DNA of 64,000 nt from Oscarella lobularis. Taxonomy: Eukaryota > Porifera > Homoscleromorpha > Homosclerophorida > Oscarellidae. The DNA lies in the NCBI RefSeq assembly GCF_947507565.1, contig NC_089193.1:62001-126000 (forward strand), in the 5' to 3' direction. Shown here in pieces: positions 38,701-53,700 of the stretch; the first letter of the stretch is position 1; each line of letters starts with the position of its first letter. The position numbers and the translations under genes are program-made. Below the pieces are notes generated by a model. It searched no databases, had not been told where the DNA came from, and was given only the letters and a program-made list of their open reading frames with translations.

Positions 38701-41700
38701 ATATCTGTCGTATGGTATTAGAGAGACCTCCAATATCTGTCGTATGGTACTAAGGAGACCTCCAATATCTGTCGTATGGTACTAGGGAGACCTCCAATAT
38801 CTGTCGTATGGTACTAAGGAGACCTCCAATATCTGTCGTATGGTACTAGGGAGACCTCCAATATCTGTCGTATGGTACTAAGGAGACCTCCAATATCTGT
38901 CGTATGGTACTAGGGAGACCTCCAATAAGTGTCGTATGGTATTAGAGAGACCTCCAATATCTGTCGTATGGTACTAGGGAGACCTCCAATATCTGTCGTA
39001 TGGTACTAGAGAGACCTCCAATATCTGTCGTATGGTACTAGGGAGAACTCCAAAATCTGTCGTATGGTACGAGGGAGAACTCCAAAATCTGTCGTATGGT
39101 ACTAGGGAGAACTCCAAAATCTGTCGTATGGTACTAGGGAGACCTCTAATATCTGTCGTATGGTACTAAGGAGACGTCCAATATCTGTCGTATGGTACTA
39201 GGGAGACCTCCAATATCTGTCGTATGGTACTAGGGAGACCTCCAATAAGTGTCGTATGGTATTAGAGAGACCTCCAATATCTGTCGTATGGTACTAAGGA
39301 GACCACCCATATCTGTCGTATGGTATTAGAGAGACCTCCAATATCTGTCGTATGGTATTAGAAAGACATCCAATATCTGTCGTATGGTATTAGAGAGACC
39401 TCCAATATCTGTCGTATGGTACTAAGGAGACCTCCAATATCTGTCGTATGGTACTAGAGAGACCTCCAATATCTGTCGTATGGTACTAAGGAGACCTCCA
39501 ATACCTGTCGTATGGTACTAGGGAGAACTCCAAAATCTGTCGTATGGTACTAGGGAGACCTCCAATATCTGTCGTATGCTATTAGAGAAACCTCTAATAT
39601 CTGTCGTATGGTACTAGGGAGACCTCCAATATCTGTCGTATGGTACTAAGGAGACCTCCAATATCTGTCGTATGGTACTAGGGAGACCTCCAATATCTGT
39701 CGTATGGTACTAAGGAGACCTCCAATATCTGTCGTATGGTACTACGGAGACCTCCAATATCTGTCGTATGGTACTAAGGAGACCTCCAATATCTGTCGTA
39801 TGGTACTAGGGAGACCTCCAATAAGTGTCGTATGGTATTAGAGAGACCTCCAATATCTGTCGTATGGTACTAGGGAGACCTCCAATAAGTGTCGTATGGT
39901 ATTAGAGAGACCTCCAATATCTGTCGTATGGTATTAGAAAGACCTCCACTATCTGTCGTATGGTATTAGAGAGACCTCCAATATCTGTCGTATGGTATTA
40001 GAGAGACCTCCAATACCTTTCGTATGGTATTAGAGAGACCTCCAATATCTGTCGTATGGTACTAGGGAGACCTCCAATATCTGTCGTATGGTATTAGAGA
40101 GACCTCCACTATCTGTCGTATGGTATTAGAGAGACCTCCAATATCTGTCGTATTTTACTAAGGAGACCTCAAGTATCTACCGTACGGTACTAGGAAGACC
40201 TCCAATATCTGTCGTATGGTATTAGAGAAACCTCTAATATCTGTCGTATGGTACTAAGGAGACCACCCATATCTGTCGTATGGTATTAGAGAGACCTCCA
40301 ATATCTGTCGTATGGTATTAGAAAGACATCCAATATCTGTCGTATGGTATTAGAGAGACCTCCAATATCTGTCGTATGGTACTAAGGAGACCTCCAATAT
40401 CTGTCGTATGGTACTAGGGAGACCTCCAATATCTGTCGTATGGTACTAAGGAGACCTCCAATATCTGTCGTATGGTACTAGGGAGACCTCCAATATCTGT
40501 CGTATGGTACTAAGGAGACCTCCAATATCTGTCGTATGGTACTAGGGAGACCTCCAATAAGTGTCGTATGGTATTAGAGAGACCTCCAATATCTGTCGTA
40601 TGGTACTAGGGAGACCTCCAATATCTGTCGTATGGTATTAGAAAGACCTCCACTATCTGTGCTATGGTATTAGAGAGACCTCCAATATCTGTCGAATGGT
40701 ACTAAGGAGACTTCAAATATCTTCCGCATGGTACTAGGGAGACCTCCAATATTTGTCGTATGGTATTAGAGTGACCTCCAATATCTGTCGTATGGTACTA
40801 AGGAGACCTCCAATATCTGTCGTATGGTATTAGAAAGACCTCCAATATCTGTCGTATGGTACTAGGGAGACCTCCAATATCTGTCGTATGGTATTAGAAA
40901 GACCTCCACTATCTGTCGTATGGTATTAGAGAGACCTCCAATATCTGTCGTATGGTATTAGAGAGACCTCCAATACCTTTCGTATGGTATTAGAGAGACC
41001 TCCAATATCTGTCGTATGGTACTAGGGAGACCTCCAATATCTGTCGTATGGTATTAGAGAGACCTCCACTATCTGTCGTATGGTATTAGAGAGACCTCCA
41101 ATATCTGTCGTATGTTACTAAGGAGACCTCAAGTATCTACCGTACGGTACTAGGAAGACCTCCAATATCTGTCGTATGGTATTAGAGAAACCTCTAATAT
41201 CTGTCGTATGGTACTAAGGAGACCACCCATATCTGTCGTATGGTATTAGAGAGACCTCCAATATCTGTCGTATGGTATTAGAAAGACATCCAATATCTGT
41301 CGTATGGTATTAGAGAGACCTCCAATATCTGTCGTATGGTACTAAGGAGACCTCCAATATCTGTCGTATGGTACTAGAGAGACCTCCAATATCTGTCGTA
41401 TGGTACTAAGGAGACCTCCAATACCTGTCGTATGGTACTAGGGAGAACTCCAAAATCTGTCGTATGGTACTAGGGAGACCTCCAATATCTGTCGTATGCT
41501 ATTAGAGAAACCTCTAATATCTGTCGTATGGTACTAGGGAGACCTCCAATATCTGTCGTATGGTACTAAGGAGACCTCCAATATCTGTCGTATGGTACTA
41601 GGGAGACCTCCAATATCTGTCGTATGGTACTAAGGAGACCTCCAATATCTGTCGTATGGTACTAGGGAGACCTCCAATATCTGTCGTATGGTACTAAGGA

Positions 41701-44700
41701 GACCTCCAATATCTGTCGTATGGTACTAGGGAGACCTCCAATAAGTGTCGTATGGTATTAGAGAGACCTCCAATATCTGTCGTATGGTACTAGGGAGACC
41801 TCCAATAAGTGTCGTATGGTATTAGAGAGACCTCCAATATCTGTCGTATGGTATTAGAAAGACCTCCACTATCTGTCGTATGGTATTAGAGAGACCTCCA
41901 ATATCTGTCGTATGGTATTAGAGAGACCTCCAATACCTTTCGTATGGTATTAGAGAGACCTCCAATATCTGTCGTATGGTACTAGGGAGACCTCCAATAT
42001 CTGTCGTATGGTATTAGAGAGACCTCCACTATCTGTCGTATGGTATTAGAGAGACCTCCAATATCTGTCGTATGGTACTAAGGAGACCTCAAGTATCTAC
42101 CGTACGGTACTAGGAAGACCTCCAATATCTGTCGTATGGTATTAGAGAAACCTCTAATATCTGTCGTATGGTACTAAGGAGACCACCCATATCTGTCGTA
42201 TGGTATTAGAGAGACCTCCAATATCTGTCGTATGGTATTAGAAAGACATCCAATATCTGTCGTATGGTATTAGAGAGACCTCCAATATCTGTCGTATGGT
42301 ACTAAGGAGACCTCCAATATCTGTCGTATGGTACTAGGGAGACCTCCAATATCTGTCGTATGGTACTAAGGAGACCTCCAATATCTGTCGTATGGTACTA
42401 GGGAGACCTCCAATAAGTGTCGTATGGTATTAGAGAGACCTCCAATATCTGTCGTATGGTACTAGGGAGACCTCCAATATCTGTCGTATGGTATTAGAAA
42501 GACCTCCACTATCTGTGCTATGGTATTAGAGAGACCTCCAATATCTGTCGAATGGTACTAAGGAGACTTCAAATATCTTCCGCATGGTACTAGGGAGACC
42601 TCCAATATCTGTCGTATGGTATTAGAGTGACCTCCAATATCTGTCGTATGGTACTAAGGAGACCTCCAATATCTGTCGTATGGTACTAGGGAGACCTCCA
42701 ATATCTGTCGTATGGTACTAAGGAGACCTCCAATATCTGTCGTATGGTACTAGGGAGACCTCCAATAAGTGTAGTATGGTATTAGAGAGACCTCCAATAT
42801 CTGTCGTATGGTACTAGGGAGACCTCCAATAAGTGTCGTATGGTATTAGAGAGACCTCCAATATCTGTCGTATGGTACTAGGGAGACCTCCAATATCTGT
42901 CGTATGGTATTAGAAAGACCTCCACTATCTGTCGTATGGTATTAGAGAGACCTCCAGTATCTGTCGTATGGTATTAGAGAGACCTCCAATACCTTTCGTA
43001 TGGTATTAGAGACACCTCCAATATCTGTCGTATGGTACTAGGGAGACCTCCAATATCTGTCGTATGGTATTAGAGAGACCTCCAATATCTGTCGTATGGT
43101 ATTAGAGAGACCTCCACTATCTGTCGTATGGTATTAGAGAGACACCCAATATCTGTCGTATGGTACTAGGGAGACCTCCAATATCTGTCGTATGGTATTA
43201 GAGAGACCTCCAATATCTGTCGTATGGTATTAGAAAGACCTCCACTATCTGTCGTATGGTATTAGAGAGACCTCCAATATCTGTCGTATGGTACTAAGGA
43301 GACCTCCAATATCTGTCGTATGGTATTAGAGAGACCACCAATATCTGTCGTATGGTATTAGAGAGACCTCCAATATCTGTCGAATGGTACTAAGGAGACC
43401 TCCAATATCTGTCGTATGGTACTAGGAAGACATCCAATATCTGTCGTATGGTATTAGAGAGACCTCCAATATCTGTCGTATGGTATTAGAGAGACCTCCA
43501 ATATCTGTCGTATGGTATTAGAGAGACCACCAATATCTGTCGTATGGTATTAAAGAGACCTCAATATCTACCGTATGGTACTAAGGAGACGTCCAATATC
43601 TGTCGTATGGTATTGGAGAGACATCCAATATCTGTCGTATGGTATTAGAGAGACCTCCAATATCTGTCGTATGGTACTAGGGAGACCTCCAATATCTGTC
43701 ATATTGTATTAGAGAGACCTCCAAAATTTGCCGTATGGCACTAAGGAGACCTCCAGTATCTGTCGTATTGTACTAGAGAGACCTCCAATATCGGTCGTAT
43801 GGTACTAAGGAGACCTCAAGTATCTACGTTACAGTACTAAGGAGACCTCCAATATCTGTCGTATGGTATTAGAGAGACCTCCAATATCTGTCGTATGGTA
43901 TTAGAGAGACTTCCAATATCTGTCGTATGGTACTAAGCAGACCTCAAGTATCAACCGTACGGTACTAGGGAGACCTCCAATATCTGTCCTATGGTATTAG
44001 AGAGACCTCCAATATTTGTCGTATGGTACTAATGAGACCTCCAATATCTGTCGTATGGTACTAGAGAAACCTCCAATATCTGTCGTATGGTACTAAGGAG
44101 ACCTCCAATACCTGTCGTATGGTACTAGGGAGAACTCCAATATCTGTCGTATGGTATTAGAGAAACCTCTAATATCTGTCGTATGGTACTAGGGAGACCT
44201 CCAATATCTGTCGTATGGTACTAAGGAGACCTCCAATATCTGTCGTATGGTACTAAGGAGACCTCCAATATCTGTCGTATGGTACTAGGGAGACCACCAA
44301 TAAGTGTCGTATGGTATTAGAGAGACCTCCAATATCTGTCGTATGGTACTAGGGAGACCTCCAATAAGTGTCGTATGGTATTAGAGAGACCTCCAATATC
44401 TGTCGTATGGTACTAGGGAGACCTCCAATATCTGTCGTATGGTATTAGAAAGACCTCCACTATCTGTCGTATGGTATTAGAGAGACCTCCAATATCTGTC
44501 GTATGGTACTTGGGAGACCTCCAATATCTGTCGTATGGTATTAGAAAAACCTCCAATATCTGTCGTATGGTATTAGAAAAACCTCCAATATCTGTCGTAT
44601 GGTATTAGAGAGACCTCCAATATCTGTCGTATGGTACTAAGGAGAACTCAAATATCTGTCGTATGGTACTAGGGAGACCTCCAAAATCTGTCGTATGGTA

Positions 44701-47700
44701 TTAGAGAGACCTCCAATATCTGTCGTATGGTATTAGAGAGACCTTCAATATCTCTCGTAATGTATTAGAGAGACCTCCAATATCTGTCGTATGGTACTAG
44801 GGAGACCTCCAATACCTGTCGTATGGTACTAGGGAGACCTCCAATATCTGTCGTATGGTATTAGAGAGATCTCCAATATCTGTCGTATGGTATTAGAGAG
44901 ACCTTCAATATCTGTCGTAATGTATTAGAGAGACCTCCAATATCTGTCGTATGGTTTTAGAAAGACCTCCAATATCTGTCGTATGTTACTAAGGAGACCT
45001 CAAGTATCTACCGTAGGGTACTAGGAAGACCTCCAATATCTGTCGAATGGTATTAGAGAAACCTCTAATATCTGTCGTATGGTACTAAGGAGACCTCAAA
45101 TATCTGTCGTATGGTACTAAGGAGACCTCCAATATCTGTCGTATGGTACTAGAGAGACCTCCAATATCTGTCGTATGGTACTAGGGAGAACTCCAAAATC
45201 TGTCGTATGGTACGAGGGAGAACTCCAAAATCTGTCGTATGGTACTAGGGAGAACTCCAAAATCTGTCGTATGGTACTAGGGAGACCTCCAATATCTGTC
45301 GTATTGTATTAGAGAAACCTCTAATATCTGTCGTATGGTATTAGAGAGACCTCCAATATCTGTCGTATGGTATTAGAGAGACTTCCAATATCTGTCGTAT
45401 GGTACTAAGCAGACCTCAAGTATCAACCGTACGGTACTAGGGAGACCTCCAATATCTGTCCTATGGTATTAGAGAGACCTCCAATATTTGTCGTATGGTA
45501 CTAATGAGACCTCCAATATCTGTCGTATGGTACTAGAGAAACCTCCAATATCTGTCGTATGGTACTAAGGAGACCTCCAATACCTGTCGTATGGTACTAG
45601 GGAGAACTCCAATATCTGTCGTATGGTATTAGAGAAACCTCTAATATCTGTCGTATGGTACTAGGGAGACCTCCAATATCTGTCGTATGGTACTAAGGAG
45701 ACCTCCAATATCTGTCGTATGGTACTAAGGAGACCTCCAATATCTGTCGTATGGTACTAGGGAGACCACCAATAAGTGTCGTATGGTATTAGAGAGACCT
45801 CCAATATCTGTCGTATGGTACTAGGGAGACCTCCAATAAGTGTCGTATGGTATTAGAGAGACCTCCAATATCTGTCGTATGGTACTAGGGAGACCTCCAA
45901 TATCTGTCGTATGGTATTAGAAAGACCTCCACTATCTGTCGTATGGTATTAGAGAGACCTCCAATATCTGTCGTATGGTACTTGGGAGACCTCCAATATC
46001 TGTCGTATGGTATTAGAAAAACCTCCAATATCTGTCGTATGGTATTAGAAAAACCTCCAATATCTGTCGTATGGTATTAGAGAGACCTCCAATATCTGTC
46101 GTATGGTACTAAGGAGAACTCAAATATCTGTCGTATGGTACTAGGGAGACCTCCAAAATCTGTCGTATGGTATTAGAGAGACCTCCAATATCTGTCGTAT
46201 GGTATTAGAGAGACCTTCAATATCTCTCGTAATGTATTAGAGAGACCTCCAATATCTGTCGTATGGTACTAGGGAGACCTCCAATACCTGTCGTATGGTA
46301 CTAGGGAGACCTCCAATATCTGTCGTATGGTATTAGAGAGATCTCCAATATCTGTCGTATGGTATTAGAGAGACCTTCAATATCTGTCGTAATGTATTAG
46401 AGAGACCTCCAATATCTGTCGTATGGTTTTAGAAAGACCTCCAATATCTGTCGTATGTTACTAAGGAGACCTCAAGTATCTACCGTAGGGTACTAGGAAG
46501 ACCTCCAATATCTGTCGAATGGTATTAGAGAAACCTCTAATATCTGTCGTATGGTACTAAGGAGACCTCAAATATCTGTCGTATGGTACTAAGGAGACCT
46601 CCAATATCTGTCGTATGGTACTAGAGAGACCTCCAATATCTGTCGTATGGTACTAGGGAGAACTCCAAAATCTGTCGTATGGTACGAGGGAGAACTCCAA
46701 AATCTGTCGTATGGTACTAGGGAGAACTCCAAAATCTGTCGTATGGTACTAGGGAGACCTCCAATATCTGTCGTATTGTATTAGAGAAACCTCTAATATC
46801 TGTCGTATGGTAGTAAGGAGACGTCCAATATCTGTCGTATGGTACTAGGGAGACCTCCAATATCTGTCGTATGGTACTAAGGAGACCTCCAACATCTGTC
46901 GTATGGTACTAGGGAGACCTCCAATAAGTGTCGTATGGTATTAGAGAGACCTCCAATATCTGTCGTATGGTACTAGGGAGACCTCCAATATCTGTCGTAT
47001 GGTATTAGAAAGACCTCCACTATCTGTCGTATGGTATTAGAGAGACCTCCAATATCTGTCGTATGGTATTAGAGAGACCTCCAATACCTTTCGTATGGTA
47101 TTAGAGAGACCTCCAATATCTGTCGTATGGTACTAGGGAGACCTCCAATATCTGTCGTATGGTATTAGAGAGACCTCTAATATCTGTCGTATGGTACTAA
47201 GGAGACCACCCATATCTGTCGTATGGTATTAGAAAGACCTCCAATATCTGTCGTATGGTATTAAAGAGACCTCAATATCTACCGTATGGTACTAAGGAGA
47301 CGTCCAATATCTGTCGTATGGTATTGGAGAGACATCCAATATCTGTCGTATGGTATTAGAGAGACCTCCAATATCTGTCGTATGGTACTAGGGAGACCTC
47401 CAATATCTGTCATATTGTATTAGAGAGACCTCCAAAATTTGCCGTATGGCACTAAGGAGACCTCCAGTATCTGTCGTATTGTACTAGAGAGACCTCCAAT
47501 ATCGGTCGTATGGTACTAAGGAGACCTCAAGTATCTACGTTACAGTACTAAGGAGACCTCCAATATCTGTCGTATGGTATTAGAGAGACCTCCAATATCT
47601 GTCGTATGGTATTAGAGAGACTTCCAATATCTGTCGTATGGTACTAAGCAGACCTCAAGTATCAACCGTACGGTACTAGGGAGACCTCCAATATCTGTCC

Positions 47701-50700
47701 TATGGTATTAGAGAGACCTCCAATATTTGTCGTATGGTACTAATGAGACCTCCAATATCTGTCGTATGGTACTAGAGAGACCTCCAATATCTGTCGTATG
47801 GTACAAAGGAGACCTCCAATACCTGTCGTATGGTACTAGGGAGAACTCCAATATCTGTCGTATGGTATTAGAGAAACCTCTAATATCTGTCGTATGGTAC
47901 TAGGGAGACCTCCAATATCTGTCGTATGGTACTAGGGAGACCTCCAATATCTGTCGTATGGTACTAAGGAGACCTCCAATATCTGTCGTATGGTACTAGG
48001 GAGACCTCCAATATCTGTCGTATGGTACTAAGGAGACCTCCAATATCTGTCGTATGGTACTAGGGAGACCTCCAATAAGTGTCGTATGGTATTAGAGAGA
48101 CCTCCAATATCTGTCGTATGGTACTAGGGAGACCTCCAATAAGTGTCGTATGGTATTAGAGAGACCTCCAATATCTGTCGTATGGTACTAGGGAGACCTC
48201 CAATATCTGTCGTATGGTATTAGAAAGACCTCCACTATCTGTCGTATGGTATTAGAGAGACCTCCAATATCTGTCGTATGGTACTTGGGAGACCTCCAAT
48301 ATCTGTCGTATGGTATTAGAAAAACCTCCAATATCTGTCGTATGGTATTAGAAAAACCTCCAATATCTGTCGTATGGTATTAGAGAGACCTCCAATATCT
48401 GTCGTATGGTACTAAGGAGACCACCATATCTGTCGTATGGTATTAGAGAGACCTCCAATATCTGTCGTATGGTATTAGAAAGACATCCAATATCTGTCGT
48501 ATGGTATTAGAGAGACCTCCAATATCTGTCGTATGGTACTAAGGAGACCTCCAATATCTGTCGTATGGTACTAGAGAGACCTCCAATATCTGTCGTATGG
48601 TACTAGGGAGACCTCCAATATCTGTCGTATGGTATTAGAAAGACCTCCACTATCTGTCGTATGGTATTAGAGAGACCTCCAATATCTGTCGTATGGTACT
48701 TGGGAGACCTCCAATATCTGTCGTATGGTATTAGAAAAACCTCCAATATCTGTCGTATGGTATTAGAAAAACCTCCAATATCTGTCGTATGGTATTAGAG
48801 AGACCTCCAATATCTGTCGTATGGTACTAAGGAGACCTCAAATATCTGTCGTATGGTACTAGGGAGACCTCCAAAATCTGTCGTATGGTATTAGAGAGAC
48901 CTCCAATATCTGTCGTATGGTATTAGAGAGACCTTCAATATCTCTCGTAATGTATTAGAGAGACCTCCAATATCTGTCGTATGGTACTAGGGAGACCTCC
49001 AATACCTGTCGTATGGTACTAAGGAGACCTCAAGTATCTGTCGTATGGTATTAGAGAGATCTCCAATATCTGTCGTATGGTATTAGAGAGACCTTCAATA
49101 TCTGTCGTAATGTATTAGAGAGACCTCCAATATCTGTCGTATGGTTTTAGAAAGACCTCCAATATCTGTCGTATGTTACTAAGGAGACCTCAAGTATCTA
49201 CCGTAGGGTACTAGGAAGACCTCCAATATCTGTCGAATGGTATTAGAGAAATCTCTAATATCTGTCGTATGGTACTAAGGAGACCTCAAATATCTGTCGT
49301 ATGGTACTAAGGAGACCTCCAATATCTGTCGTATGGTACTAGAGAGACCTCCAATATCTGTCGTATGGTACTAGGGAGAACTCCAAAATCTGTCGTATGG
49401 TACGAGGGAGAACTCCAAAATCTGTCGTATGGTACTAGGGAGAACTCCAAAATCTGTCGTATGGTACTAGGGAGACCTCCAATATCTGTCGTATTGTATT
49501 AGAGAAACCTCTAATATCTGTCGTATGGTACTAAGGAGACGTCCAATATCTGTCGTATGGTACTAGGGAGACCTCCAATATCTGTCGTATGGTACTAAGG
49601 AGACCTCCAATATCTGTCGTATGGTACTAGGGAGACCTCCAATAAGTGTCGTATGGTATTAGAGAGACCTCCAATATCTGTCGTATGGTACTAAGGAGAC
49701 CACCCATATCTGTCGTATGGTATTAGAGAGACCTCCAATATCTGTCGTATGGTATTAGAAAGACATCCAATATCTGTCGTATGGTATTAGAGAGACCTCC
49801 AATATCTGTCGTATGGTACTAAGGAGACCTCCAATATCTGTCGTATGGTACTAGAGAGACCTCCAATATCTGTCGTATGGTACTAAGGAGACCTCCAATA
49901 CCTGTCGTATGGTACTAGGGAGAACTCCAAAATCTGTCGTATGGTACTAGGGAGACCTCCAATATCTGTCGTATGCTATTAGAGAAACCTCTAATATCTG
50001 TCGTATGGTACTAGGGAGACCTCCAATATCTGTCGTATGGTACTAAGGAGACCTCCAATATCTGTCGTATGGTACTAGGGAGACCTCCAATATCTGTCGT
50101 ATGGTACTAAGGAGACCTCCAATATCTGTCGTATGGTACTACGGAGACCTCCAATATCTGTCGTATGGTACTAAGGAGACCTCCAATATCTGTCGTATGG
50201 TATTAGAGAGACCTCCAATATCTGTCGTATGGTATTAGAAAGACCTCCACTATCTGTGCTATGGTATTAGAGAGACCTCCAATATCTGTCGAATGGTACT
50301 AAGGAGACTTCAAATATCTTCCGCATGGTACTAGGGAGACCTCCAATATCTGTCGTATGGTATTAGAGTGACCTCCAATATCTGTCGTATGGTACTAAGG
50401 AGACCTCCAATATCTGTCGTATGGTATTAGAAAGACCTCCAATATCTGTCGTATGGTACTAGGGAGACCTCCAATATCTGTCGTATGGTATTAGAAAGAC
50501 CTCCACTATCTGTCGTATGGTATTAGAGAGACCTCCAATATCTGTCGTATGGTATTAGAGAGACCTCCAATACCTTTCGTATGGTATTAGAGAGACCTCC
50601 AATATCTGTCGTATGGTATTAGAGAGACCTCCACTATCTGTCGTATGGTATTAGAGAGACCTCCAATATCTGTCGTATGTTACTAAGGAGACCTCAAGTA

Positions 50701-53700
50701 TCTACCGTACGGTACTAGGAAGACCTCCAATATCTGTCGTATGGTATTAGAGAAACCTCTAATATCTGTCGTATGGTACTAAGGAGACCACCCATATCTG
50801 TCGTATGGTATTAGAGAGACCTCCAATATCTGTCGTATGGTATTAGAAAGACATCCAATATCTGTTGTATGGTATTAGAGAGACCTCCAATATCTGTCGT
50901 ATGGTACTAAGGAGACCTCCAATATCTGTCGTATGGTACTAGAGAGACCTCCAATATCTGTCGTATGGGACTAAGGAGACCTCCAATACCTGTCGTATGG
51001 TACTAGGGAGAACTCCAAAATCTGTCGTATGGTACTAGGGAGACCTCCAATATCTGTCGTATGCTATTAGAGAAACCTCTAATATCTGTCGTATGGTACT
51101 AGGGAGACCTCCAATATCTGTCGTATGGTACTAAGGAGACCTCCAATATCTGTCGTATGGTACTAGGGAGACCTCCAATATCTGTCGTATGGTACTAAGG
51201 AGACCTCCAATATCTGTCGTATGGTACTAGGGAGACCTCCAATATCTGTCGTATGGTACTAAGGAGACCTCCAATATCTGTCGTATGGTACTAGGGAGAC
51301 CTCCAATAAGTGTCGTATGGTATTAGAGAGACCTCCAATATCTGTCGTATGGTACTAGGGAGACCTCCAATAAGTGTCGTATGGTATTAGAGAGACCTCC
51401 AATATCTGTCGTATGGTATTAGAAAGACCTCCACTATCTGTCGTATGGTATTAGAGAGACCTCCAATATCTGTCGTATGGTATTAGAGAGACCTCCAATA
51501 CCTTTCGTATGGTATTAGAGAGACCTCCAATATCTGTCGTATGGTACTAGGGAGACCTCCAATATCTGTCGTATGGTATTAGAGAGACCTCCACTATCTG
51601 TCGTATGGTATTAGAGAGACCTCCAATATCTGTCGTATGGTACTAAGGAGACCTCAAGTATCTACCGTACGGTACTAGGAAGACCTCCAATATCTGTCGT
51701 ATGGTATTAGAGAAACCTCTAATATCTGTCGTATGGTACTAAGGAGACCACCCATATCTGTCGTATGGTATTAGAGAGACCTCCAATATCTGTCGTATGG
51801 TATTAGAAAGACATCCAATATCTGTCGTATGGTATTAGAGAGACCTCCAATATCTGTCGTATGGTACTAAGGAGACCTCCAATATCTGTCGTATGGTACT
51901 AGGGAGACCTCCAATATCTGTCGTATGGTACTAAGGAGACCTCCAATATCTGTCGTATGGTACTAGGGAGACCTCCAATAAGTGTCGTATGGTATTAGAG
52001 AGACCTCCAATATCTGTCGTATGGTACTAGGGAGACCTCCAATATCTGTCGTATGGTATTAGAAAGACCTCCACTATCTGTGCTATGGTATTAGAGAGAC
52101 CTCCAATATCTGTCGAATGGTACTAAGGAGACTTCAAATATCTTCCGCATGGTACTAGGGAGACCTCCAATATCTGTCGTATGGTATTAGAGTGACCTCC
52201 AATATCTGTCGTATGGTACTAAGGAGACCTCCAATATCTGTCGTATGGTATTAGAAAGACCTCCAATATCTGTCGTATGGTACTAGGGAGACCTCCAATA
52301 TCTGTCGTATGGTATTAGAAAGACCTCCACTATCTGTCGTATGGTATTAGAGAGACCTCCAATATCTGTCGTATGGTATTAGAGAGACCTCCAATACCTT
52401 TCGTATGGTATTAGAGAGACCTCCAATATCTGTCGTATGGTACTAGGGAGACTTCCAATATCTGTCGTATGGTATTAGAGAGACCTCCACTATCTGTCGT
52501 ATGGTACTAGGGAGACCTCCAATATCTGTCGTATGGTATTAGAGAGACCTCCACTATCTGTCTTCTGGTATTAGAGAGACCTCCAATATCTGTCGTATGT
52601 TACTAAGGAGACCTCAAGTATCTACCGTACGGTACTAGGAAGACCTCCAATATCTGTCGTATGGTATTAGAGAAACCTCTAATATCTGTCGTATGGTACT
52701 AAGGAGACCACCCATATCTGTCGTATGGTACTAGGGAGACCTCCAATATCTGTCGTATGGTACTAAGGAGACCTCCAATATCTGTCGTATGGTACTAGGG
52801 AGACCTCCAATATCTGTCGTATGGTACTAAGGAGACCTCCAATATCTGTCGTATGGTACTAGGGAGACCTCCAATATCTGTCGTATGGTACTAAGGAGAC
52901 CTCCAATATCTGTCGTATGGTACTAGGGAGACCTCCAATATCTGTCGTATGGTACTAAGGAGACCTCCAATATCTGTCGTATGGTACTAAGGAGACCTCC
53001 AATATCTGTCGTATGGTACTAGGGAGACCTCCAATATCTGTCGTATGGTACTAAGGAGACCTCCAATATCTGTCGTATGGTACTAGGGAGACCTCCAATA
53101 AGTGTCGTATGGTATTAGAGAGACCTCCAATATCTGTCGTATGGTACTAGGGAGACCTCCAATATCTGTCGTATGGTATTAGAAAGACCTCCACTATCTG
53201 TGCTATGGTATTAGAGAGACCTCCAATATCTGTCGAATGGTACTAAGGAGACTTCAAATATCTTCCGCATGGTACTAGGGAGACCTCCAATATCTGTCGT
53301 ATGGTATTAGAGTGACCTCCAATATCTGTCGTATGGTACTAAGGAGACCTCCAATATCTGTCGTATGGTATTAGAAAGACCTCCAATATCTGTCGTATGG
53401 TACTAGGGAGACCTCCAATATCTGTCGTATGGTATTAGAAAGACCTCCACTATCTGTCGTATGGTATTAGAGAGACCTCCAATATCTGTCGTATGGTATT
53501 AGAGAGACCTCCAATACCTTTCGTATGGTATTAGAGAGACCTCCAATATCTGTCGTATGGTACTAGGGAGACCTCCAATATCTGTCGTATGGTATTAGAG
53601 AGACCTCCACTATCTGTCGTATGGTATTAGAGAGACCTCCAATATCTGTCGTATGTTACTAAGGAGACCTCAAGTATCTACCGTACGGTACTAGGAAGAC